Shown here: positions 55,129 through 64,000 of the stretch, piece after piece
Position numbering within the stretch: the first letter of the stretch is position 1
How the letters are laid out: every line of letters starts with the position of its first letter
Assembly: GCA_001792895.1 (NCBI GenBank)
Contig: MARA01000029.1
Span: forward strand, 1 to 64,000
DNA length: 64,000 nucleotides
Source: Lentinus brumalis
Taxonomy: Eukaryota; Basidiomycota; Agaricomycetes; Polyporales; Polyporaceae
Direction: 5' to 3'
Position numbers and translations under genes: made by a program
Notes under the pieces: model-generated
What the model was told of the DNA's origin: nothing
What the model saw: the letters and a program-made list of their open reading frames with translations, nothing else
The model's database searches: none

Positions 55129-55471
55129 GGTAGATCCCGAGTCGACGGGGTATACCGTAAGTCAACACGGGGTACATCCTACGACGAGAAGATTATGAGG
55201 AAAATGGAAAAGGGGAAATGAGAATGTGTTGCATAGCATGTAGAAAAGTGTGTGCGTGATAGGCGACAAAGAGCTCCAGAGCGAGTACTTACCAGTGTTA
55301 CAGTAGAGATGGAGTTGTATCTTGATACGTGGGTGACGAGCGCGTGAGATCTGAATGCTGTGGAAGTTCGACAGCATCGTCCCACGGAAGATAGCGAGCA
55401 GCAAGCAGAAACCACCAGGCGGAGCCCGACGACGGCGAACGAGGAACGAGGAACGAGGGAGATCCTTGCGC

Positions 55472-56897
55472 TCACTTCCAAGCCTTTGCACGGGGGCCGG
55501 AACCCTGAGACTGGCTAAAGGTCCGCGTGCGCGACGAAGACGCCTTGATGGTCTCCGCACGGTGCCTCTCGGGGAGGACACCAGATTCGTTGGTGCCACC
55601 GAACGACTCCGACTCTCCCGGCTCCTCCGTCCGCGGGAAGAACACTCGGGAGTGAGATGGTGTCTCACGCTTGACTGGGCGCGACTTCTTCTCGACCGAG
55701 CGTGGCTCCGCACCAGGACGACGCGTCGTTGTAGAAGACAATCCGGCACCTGGTCGCTTCTGCGGCGAAGCCGCTCGACTGGCGGAACCTGCCATCCCCG
55801 AAGGAGCAGTGAACACGGGGCCATAATTCGCACTTTGCGAGCTCGCAAGGACGGTGCGAGACTTGATCCGGACTATCGTTCCCGCCTTCGAGGGCGTACG
55901 CACCGCAGCCGTCAACGACCCGGCCCTAGCAGCAGGACCTGAGCTCTTCGGCCTCGAGAAAACAGGGGAGGGCGTGCGACGGTCCCGAGGGTTTCTGGTG
56001 GGGCGAGGGAGCCGAGAGGGCGACTTCTGCGGGGACACAGGGCGGCCTGAGTGACGGGGAACGCGCATAAGCCAAGGCGATTTCGGATCGTCTGCTGGCA
56101 GCGGCTTCGGGGTCGCGAGCTCCGCGTAAAACGTCGCATCCGCGTCCCCGTCGCGGTGCTCGTCGGGGTGCTCGAGAGAAGCCACCATGCGATCGCCGTC
56201 AGTGCTGGCTCTGTAGAAGCTCGGCAGAGGCGTGCGCTGTACGTCGCGGCTTGGGGAGTCGTCGTGCGGCAAGGGAGTGGTGGGTCGGGAGAGGGTGGTG
56301 TCGTCGCTCGCGAGATCGAAGATATCGGTGGTTGGAAGCACTTCCGAACGTGATGCTGCAGAATTATCCCTGCAAAATACTGTCGACGACCGGATGGACG
56401 CGCGCGAGCGTCTTGAGGTGAGGCGACGTCCGCGCGCCGGCGTAAGGTGGTTAGCACGGTTCCGCGCAGCTTCCTGCACGTCGAGGCCACAGACAGCACG
56501 TCAGCTCGCAGCTAATCACAACGAGGGAGTGTGCGTATACGCACGTCTCTGGCTAGCCTCTCGCGACCCTCTGGCGTGTCCCATGACTGACCGTCCAGGG
56601 GCTGGAACTCCGTCTTGACGGACGCGAACGACTCAAACAGGATCCGCATGTCCTCCTATCAACTCTCAGTCAGTCAGTATGCGCTCGCCAGCGCATATTC
56701 GATGCGGGTCAACTCACCGGGTGACTCTTGAGCGCATCCCTGTCCTCGAGCTCTTGCTCGATCTCGCAGAGTCGCTGCCTTATCATGCGGGCTTCAGCCC
56801 GCGTACCGTCGAATTGCGCTCCCCTCTTGGGTGGTCGCGTGGTGACATTCGGCGACCGCATGACGGGCAAAGACCCCGTCGGGACCTTGTGAGGCAT
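55472..56897 (-). CDS. Basic, disordered protein (copy 2), intact
   Basis: Exons 56897-56718, 56655-56545, 56473-55472; 430 aa, all introns GT-AG with phase 0. Layout: helical N-terminal part (QRLCEIEQELEDRD), EDMRILFESFASVKAEFQPLDGQSWDTPEGRERLARD, then TDIFDLASDDTTLSRPTTPLP and long Ser/Pro/Arg-rich disorder with several SP/TP sites, a KKSRPVKRE basic patch and a basic end (RAKAWK). I do not recognise the family. The frame is intact and the diverged paralogue at 44556-45963 keeps the same exon pattern, so this is a real gene. Nuclear or cytoskeletal roles are possible for such composition, but nothing shows which. Confidence 0.72.
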
Positions 56898-58745
56898 GAT
56901 CGTGAGGTGGCTACGCGGGAGACTGGGCCGGACGGAGGAAAACGACGAGGAATAACCGGTGGAACCACCCAAGACAGAGTCCAGACCAGAAAGAGAACGA
57001 GAAAGAGAGAGCGAGAGCCGCAGTCTGGTGCGTTGCCGACCGCAACTCGAGCCCGCACTGGAGGTCGGTGGTTGTGGTTGTGGTGGCTGAGTGGCGCGGA
57101 GAGCAGCCGCGCACGATTAAGGTTGTGACAGACGCGTTTGTCACGCCGGTGATGCCCCGCGGCTGCGACCAGCGCGGCGCGTCCGACTGTTCTCTCGCGG
57201 ACGCCGAACTTGCTTGGGCCAGTCATGGCTCCTGGGTCCAGCGGTCAGTCGGTCTAATGAATCGAGGTTCCGTGAAGAACAGCCACAAGGACACGCAAGC
57301 CTCGCCATGCTGGTGTCCGCGTCATGGCACGAAATCTAAAGACTCGAAAGTAAGTCGGTTGCCGAAGCAGGACGTCCGGGCTTCATAGCTGCAGACGCAC
57401 TCGACTGGCTCCAGCACGCGCTTTCCCAAGCGTCGTCGACAACCGAAGTCTGCCCGGAACCCAGTGGCAGTGGCAGAGGCAGAGGAGGCAGGTGCAGCCC
57501 GTGTCCCAATTCCCGGAGATCGTTGCGACTACTCACATCTGCTCGGCCGTCGATCGTGATCCTCTACGGACCGCTGCCCAACTCATGGCCGTGCTGCCGT
57601 ACTGCCAAGGACGCGACTTCGAGTCCCTCAAGGAGTCAAGGTTCGCATCTGGACGACATGGGTGCGGGGATGCCGGCGACACGACTCAGGGAGAGCCGGG
57701 AACTCGACTCGGTGTTCGACTTGACTGCGCGCCGCCTCAGGTGTCCGCAGTGCCTTTCGGCCGCGTCGCTTCTCGTCTGCGTTTCCGGCCTTGAGCTTGA
57801 GCCTGCGCTGGACGCTCGACGGCTGTCGATGTCATCGTCGGGTGTCGTGCATCGGCCAGCCGCAGACCGCGTATGGCGCTCCCTCACAGGGACGATCAAG
57901 CATCACGCTCTGCAACGACGCGGTATTGCAGCGTTGGTGCAGGCATCGAACGACGGCAGCGCGCAGCATGCGGCTCGAGCACTCCGTCCGGGAGACGCGT
58001 ACGCGGCGGAAGCGCCATGCATTGGTACGCGGAGACGTGGACCGGCTACGTTGCAATCCTTCACTGGAATAAGAGGGTAGGGCGCGCGAGTTAGGGATGC
58101 GGGCGCATGCCGGGGGCTAGCACAGAGAGCTGGCATATATCGCGCGGAGACGTACCTGTCGCCAGAGCCGAGGAAGATATGGCACAGTTGTGCGTGTTGG
58201 AGGAGACCTCGCCGGTCGTGGTGGAGAGCTGCGGAGATCTGTGCGTAGAGTGGATAGCACATCCCAGCAGAGCAGAGGAGGTGGGTGGAGCGACGGCACG
58301 CAAAGTAAGGAGACGTGTGCGTTGTCCGTGAGTCGCCCAGCGGACGCGGTCAGGAGGCTAGGGTTGGACGCAGACGTTGCTGGCTGGTGCGTCGGATCCT
58401 GTGGTGCGAGGAGGCAAGGTGAGGTTGACGAAAGATATACGAGCATAGAGTGCCCTGTGAGCAGGAGCGAGGGACACGGTCAGCGGGGACTCGATGAGCA
58501 ATGGGCGAGCACGGCGCAGCGACCGGAGCCATGTGTCGCGGGCGAGAGCGTCGTCATAGAGCACAGAGCAAGCGAGCAGCGGGGTCTCAGCGCGAAGGAG
58601 GGAAGCAGCCTGCAGCCAGTACTCGAGACCGTGGCGGAGCCCCGGACGCGGACGGGCCGGGGCCGGGAGGGCTGTGCAGAGGCCGGGGTTTGTGAGCGGG
58701 CACAGCAGAGAGGTCTGCACGTCTCCCTCTGACCTCGCTGCCCCG
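56898..58745. other. Divergent intergenic region, no gene seen
   Basis: Counterpart of 45964-47662 in copy 1, with many small indels between the two. Confidence 0.5.
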
Positions 58746-61108
58746 ATGGCCGCCGTCGCTGCCCGCTCCTTCTGGGCCGCGCCAGACCCCGACGACCCGC
58801 TCTCCAAGGCCCTCCAGCCGCCCATCGACGAGACCCCCGAGGAGCGCGCTGCCCGCATCCGCGAACTCGAGGACGCCGCCCGAGTCTCGCGCGAGATCGA
58901 CGACGAGATTGCTGTCTCGAGACGGGCGTACGACCGCAGGAAGAAGGCCATCAAGATTTTGCTCCTAGGTGCGTGTTCCCGTCGTCGCTGCTCGCCCGCC
59001 CGCCGACGTGTCCGCAGGCCAGGCAGAGTCCGGCAAGAGCACGACCCTCAAGAGTGCGTCCCCCGCTTCTCTCTCCCGTGTCTCGCTCACGCCCCGCAGA
59101 CTTCCAGCTGGCGTTCTCGCCCCAGCACTTCCACAAGGAGCGCGCCGCCTGGAAGACCATCATCCAGCTCAACCTCATCAGGTCAGTCGCCCACAGTCGC
59201 TTTGCTCCTCCCATTTCCCGTGGCATCAAAGAGTCCCCAGCCAGTGCCCATTGCCCCGGCACCTCCCCGCTCGTGTTCTATGCCCTGCGGATCCCCACTC
59301 TCCGTCTATTGCAGATAGACGCAGGCAGTGCCTGTCAATGACCCTCGTGGCTTCCGGTGCTGTCTCGATTAATTCTATTAGGCGAGCTACACGAAACATG
59401 CCCGGATGATTGCTGCGAGCCGTGGAGTGGAGAGTCCGGGGCGACGCATACGATGTGCGAGTGGCGCTGTCGTGCCCTTCCCGGACTCGGCTGCGTACGC
59501 TTGCGTTGAGCACGGCGGGTCGAGCACAGTCGCATACTTCCGCCCGCAGTCGCACATATCCCCGCCGCATCTCCTCGGCAAGCAAGTCTTTGCGTCTCTA
59601 GACGTTCATCCATCTTCTGTTACGCGTGCTCGAAGTCGTATGCTCCTCTCCTTCTCGCGTATTCCGATGTGCTGTACCCCGAATATCCCCAGTCGCCGTC
59701 TGTCCCACAGTCCCCCAGTCTGCTTAGTCGCGATGAATACGGGCGCAGGGGAGTGCCATCCATCTTGCCCGCTTTCGCGCAGAGTCAGACGCTGCCCTGC
59801 ATCACAAGGCGGGCTTGATATCACGCTCCTCGTCGAGATGTGCGGGGGCAACTTCCCTTCGGTGCGCGCCCGTTAGGCTGATCGAAGCCCGCAGTCCTCC
59901 TTGGTCCCAGCCGCGGACGAGTGTCTCCGAGGCTTCAGTCAGGATTGAGAGGTGCGAGTCGCGAGGTGTGCATCCATCCGGCCTCCTGGAGCCGTGGGTG
60001 TGCGCCTTGCGACTGGTTGCGACGCCTTGCTCCGCCGTCCCCCGAGGTCCCACCCGGACTTGTCTGTCTCGTTTCGCACCGCATGAACTGGGCGCGGCTC
60101 ATCTGCATGTGGCGTCCCTGTGCGTCCCCGTGCTCCGGGTCTGTGTCTCATCTCTCGCGAGCACGAGCACGAGGGGAGGCGAACGAATGATGGGCTCTGC
60201 TGACGGTGGCTGGCTGGTCTCTCGTCCTCCTCAGCTTCGAGATTTGTGGTATGCGCACGTGCTGGCGAGTGCTGGGTGTGAGTCGAGGATGCGTATCGCG
60301 TCGTGCGGTCCTTCGCTCTCGTCTCACGTTGATTTGAGCGCTGCGTCACTCCCGTGCTCGTGCTCGCTGGTATCACCCTCTTCTTCTCTGCCGGTTCACC
60401 CGTCGTTGTAGTCGCTAACGCTCCGCCTCCAGGAACATCAAACGGCTGCTCGAGATCCTGCAGGAGGAATGGGAGTCGTCGCTGCAGACGACGACCGCGT
60501 CCTCGATCGCAAAAGGCAAGGGCGTGGCTGGCCGCACGCCGTCGTCGCCCGGCGTCCGCTTCTCGACGTCCCCGCTCAACGACAACCACCGGCGGATCCG
60601 CATGCGCCTCTCCGCGCTGCTCCCGATCGAGGCCGAGCTCATGCGCAAGCTGATGCCCGATGGCGGCGCGGCAGACCGCGACGTGTGCGTGCGCGCGGGG
60701 AGCGGGTGGAAGGGCATCCTGACGGCGATCAGCGCGAACACGAGCACGGTCATGCCAGACCCGCCGACGAAGCCGCCGCTCGTGCTCGTCTCCGCGATGA
60801 AGGGCGCGCAGTCGCGGCCGAGTACGGGCGACGCGCGGTTCAAGGACAATCCGACGGCCGTGCTCGCCGCGTGCAGGGACGACATCGTCACGCTCTGGGA
60901 GGACCAGATCGTGCAGGGCGTGCTCAAGAAGCAGAGTGCGCGCATACAGGACATGCCGTTGTGGGGGTCGGATTACGGGGCTTTCGGTGTTGCGTCGGAC
61001 GGCTGTACTAGTCGCATGTGTAGACAGAGAATATATCTCGTTCCGAGCATATACGAGTGTGCTGCAAGGGCGGTGAGCGTGTCGCAGCCTCGTCTTGGGG
61101 TGCGGTGA
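58746..61108 (+). pseudogene. G-protein alpha subunit, truncated after the helical domain (copy 2)
   Basis: Exons 58746-58968, 59018-59053, 59100-59181, 60433-61108; a 338-codon frame. It has the N-terminal helix, the P-loop GQAESGKST (75-83) and TLKNFQLAF...TIIQLNLIR. After an unusually long 1,251-nt intron comes the helical domain (IKRLLEILQEEWESSL, RRIRMRLSALLPIEAELM, DDIVTLWEDQIVQGVLKKQSARIQDMP). Sequence homologous to Gα ends there; the last ~45 codons are unrelated and correspond to the flank found at 48172 in copy 1. Switch I/II, DVGGQR, NKxD and the receptor-binding C-terminus are absent. It is either a pseudogene or a new short product; GTPase function is not expected. Confidence 0.82.
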
Positions 61109-61729
61109 AGGGCTGTGAATGCGGCGGAGAATGCCGTGGCGACTCGTAGCCTCGTGTTCGCGAAGCCCCTTAGCCTCGCATCCCGGGCAGCTCTGTGCAA
61201 GATCTCCCGGGACGATCGTCTGCCTTAGGGCACTACGAGGGGTATAGTACACAGTGGGAGGTGGTTCCTGTATGGTATGTCTTCGGGAGGCTGCCTTGCG
61301 GTGTGTGGGGCTTGTCTGGCGGTGGAGAAGGCGTTGGGAGAACTTAGAGGAGGGCGGAGAGGACGAGGGGGCTGGGGAACGGTTTATGCAGGTCTCAGAA
61401 CCGCTGTGACCCGAGACGAAGACGAGGAGAAGGAGTCCGGGGTGGTTAAGTCGAAGGAAGACGGAAGTCAAGCAAATGGCCACAGTTGTACTGAGAAGTC
61501 GACGAAAAGCATGGATTAAATACTGTCTACACATTTTATCTACTCCAGCAACAACAGACACTACATTATCAACGCAATCCGTGTGCAGAATCCCGCGCGG
61601 GACTCGCGAACGCGTCGGGAGAGGTTCCGAGGCACGGGCGCTTAAACCACACTTGGCGGGCGCGCGCATCACTGCGTCTCTCTCTCTCTTACCACCATCT
61701 CGCTCTCGCTGAGTCTTTCTTCCTGGGCT
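61109..61729. other. Spacer, matches 48172-48830
   Basis: Contains the shared landmark AAGATCTCCCGGGACGATCG near 61200. No gene. Confidence 0.5.
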
Positions 61730-63640
61730 TGTTTAACTACAGCTCTGTACTTCTACGCACCTGCAGCTTGTGCTTGGCCCTCGGCAACCGCACTCTGGCC
61801 TTCGGCGACTTGACACTGGTTGGACCGCCGCGGACTCATCGCGCTGCGGAGACTCGCGCTGGAAGCCTCACTAGAGAGCCCGGAAGCGCGATGCTAAGCC
61901 CGGGAGCGCTCCGAGGACACGGGATAGGGCTCTAAGACAGGACTGGGAGACGGCGCACAAGGTAAGCTATTGTAAACTCGTGCACGAAACACGCGGTACG
62001 TACCATATTCCCCGCGCAGCCAAGAGCGCACCTCCACGACGAAGACAGCGCACATGCAAGTCCGCAAGCATGATGCGATGCCCCGTCGCTTTTGGCATGG
62101 CTGGGACATTGCGTCGGTAGGAGGAGCGTCGAGACTGTGCGATAGGTGAGCGGTGCGACATAGTGAGACGTAGGAGATACTGACCTTCTGCGTGCAGAGA
62201 GCCTGCAGGGATGGCTCGAGGCGCAGTCAGTCGCCGCCGCGGTGTTGTGCTTCGCGATCTGTGCGGTGCCCATTGTCACCAGGCGGTGGGAGTGGAAAGG
62301 ACTGCTCCGGGATGTCGTGCTGGGTAAGACGGTGAGTCAGAGGTTGTACGAGGGTCGAGTAGACTTGTACTAACTTACAAGTTGCAGTATTCGTGCTTTT
62401 GGACGCGCAGATGCGCGTCGGTCGACGGCTGGCGCCGTCAGCCCGCGAGCGATGCGACGCCGCGTCGGCACTCACGGCGAGGAACTGTACAAGTCGCAAT
62501 GCAGGTGAGTCATGGATGTGCGCATGGAGACGAACAGCACGCACCGAACTTTGCTGACCTTCTGACCCGACTCAAAAGTTGCCCGGGAGCTCGGATGCGT
62601 CGACGGCAGGTGCCCGGGAGACCTCACGATATGCCCGGGAGCGCTGGACACGGCGTGCAGCCCTCAGCGCACTCCGGAAGCGGCTGATAACGATTCCGAC
62701 GGCGACCGCGGCGCCACAACTCGCGCTCCCAGCCGGGCTCGTCTGCGGCGGGCCCCTGGAGTGCAAAGCACCCGCTCCGCAATGCCTGGGTACGCGAGGA
62801 GTCAGCGGCGTGCTTGAAGGTCCAGAAGACATGGACTGACGTACACAGACATCCCAGCACGCACTTGAGCATGGCGACACGTCCTGGCCGATGACTGTTG
62901 CCATTAACCCGGGAGCGAACCGAGTGCCGCGCTTCTACAAGATACAAGATAGGTGAGTCAAAGCTGCGTACAGCTCGAGGTACGCCACGTACCGAGCTTC
63001 GCTGAGTTTCATAGCCCGGGAGCGGGGAGACGTCGACATGAGATGGCCGGGAGGAGTTGCGACGTGCCCGGGAGTGCGGTGCTCGAGGTTCTGACTGCCC
63101 GGGAGCGAGGCGCAGGCCCTCAACGCATACCGGGAGAGGGCGAGACTTGCTGGATAGGTCGTCATGCAGGTGAGTAATAGGTGCGTACATCGAAAGAGGA
63201 GACTCGTACCAGCGGTTGCTGACATTCGGACGACTTGAAGCGAGTTGGCTAGGACGCATCGCGGGGCGTGGCATGGACATCGACACGACGAGCCCGAGAC
63301 GCTTCGCTACATGCCCGGGAGCCATGCCCGGGAGGTGCTCGACACTCTCGGGCGACGTCCTATGCAACATGGACGAGTCTAGGAGCCGGAGTCTGCCATA
63401 TTCGCGCTGGTCCGAGGACGCGACCGCGAGGCCATGGATGGCGGCCGGCGAGAAGCCGGGAGAGCAACTCCCGTCGTGCACGTAAGCCGGGAGTGCTGAG
63501 TAGTGCGATGCGACGACCCGTCCGGTCTGTGAAGCAGACGGTGAGTTCAATGTTCGCAGGTCAGTGGAGAATGAAAGACGACTCACGCATGTCCGCGGGC
63601 TCACGCAGTAGGTCTCCTTGTAGTCTGCTCTCGCCGCACG
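61730..63640 (+). other. String of repeated exon-like modules (copy 2), possible membrane protein
   Basis: Same alternation of modules and ~60-nt introns as at 48840-50790. One module near 62205-62332 encodes a clear transmembrane-like stretch (VAAAVLCFAICAVPIVTRRW). It is joined in frame to VLLDAQMRVGRRLAPSARE (62389 onward) and VARELGCVDGRCPGDLTICPGAL (62579 onward). This copy reads better than copy 1, suggesting a once-coding, multi-exon membrane protein. Family not recognised and ends not defined. Confidence 0.42.
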
Positions 63641-64000
63641 TATGCTGTCTGCTAATGCGACGGCACCGCTCGTCTCCCGGCGTTGAGACAGAGTCTGTGA
63701 ATGCGCACGCCAGCTGACCTCGGCGGCGACATTGCCCGGACTGCATCGGGCATCGGGCAGGCGTGCTCGTGAGGAGGAAGTCTGTCAAGGCGGCGCATCA
63801 GTCCGAGTTCCGCGTCGAGCATGTTTCAAGACGCATACCTCATGCACGAGCAGGGCGCGCTGCGACATGGTGACGAGGAAGGACCGCGATTGTGAGGGCG
63901 GGGAGACTCCGGGGCTCGACACGCGGAAGATGTGACTGACGGTGTCCCTGGAAAGAGCTCCTGGCGACGTCAACCGCGTTGGGAACGGTGCAGGCTCGCC
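63641..64000. other. Right edge, no gene supported
   Basis: Short frames only; the sequence runs off the window. Confidence 0.4.

Larger units (their letters stand above)
55129..63700. repeat. Segmental duplication, copy 2
   Basis: Longer and better-preserved counterpart of 44208-50700; it retains the intact basic protein gene and G-alpha exon 4. Confidence 0.88.

Noticed and set aside
59939..61672. 577-codon minus-strand frame
   Set aside because: It runs antisense through the G-alpha helical-domain exon; GC-rich third positions keep the opposite strand open. No motif or splice support.

Overview
The window is nuclear DNA from a filamentous basidiomycete, most likely an Agaricomycete. The coding DNA is GC-rich, and genes are cut by many 54-75 nt introns with GTRNGT...CTRAY...YAG signals. 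The window holds Ty3/gypsy chromoviruses, a multi-pass membrane protein family that I associate with Agaricomycetes, a Byr4/Bfa1-like septation protein and G-protein alpha fragments. All functional calls come from reading motifs and splice signals by eye; no search was run.

Layout. 1-427: N-terminus of an unknown minus-strand gene that leaves the window. 1015-6786: a large eight-exon minus-strand gene with a ParB/sulfiredoxin-like N-terminal domain, a coiled coil and an acidic tail. Three of its seven introns are swollen (414-538 nt against 58-61 nt), and each holds an array of a 16-bp GC-rich palindrome (GAGCGGTCGACCGCTC and centre variants). The same palindrome continues upstream as a ~45-bp tandem array (7.3-8.0 kb), in direct repeats (9.86-10.3 kb), in a 1.36-kb inverted repeat carrying tRNA-like modules (10.2-11.56 kb) and in a dense array to 12.2 kb. 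I see none of it from 12.4 to 64 kb. A 765-bp non-autonomous hAT element with a perfect 8-bp target duplication sits at 8470-9234.

12.3-25 kb is a transposon nest. A degenerate gypsy chromovirus (element A) is interrupted by an AT-richer 2.9-kb segment flanked by a 27-bp duplication. It is interrupted again by a complete, young gypsy chromovirus (element B, 17261-23492) with LTRs, TCTAC target duplication, a textbook -1 frameshift site and an intact 1,251-codon pol.

25.9-30.0 kb: a two-exon minus-strand gene with three WDxxF boxes (Byr4/Bfa1-like). 32.7-40.2 kb: a ~3.5-kb tandem duplication; each unit has one intact 8-exon membrane-protein gene and degenerate neighbours. 41.4-43.7 kb: a small secreted-protein candidate and an acetamidase/formamidase-family gene with a 9-nt micro-exon. 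44.2-50.7 kb and 55.1-63.7 kb are two diverged copies of one segment: a basic, disordered protein gene (minus), a truncated G-alpha gene (plus) and a plus-strand string of repeated exon-like modules. A 357-bp Tc1/mariner-like MITE lies at 52.3-52.6 kb.

The most unusual feature is the link between a ParB-like gene and arrays of a 16-bp palindrome inside its own introns and upstream DNA. A second theme is a set of seven apparent 1-nt deletions, all in G/C homopolymers, in otherwise well-preserved genes. This may be an assembly artefact and should be settled before any of these genes is called a pseudogene.
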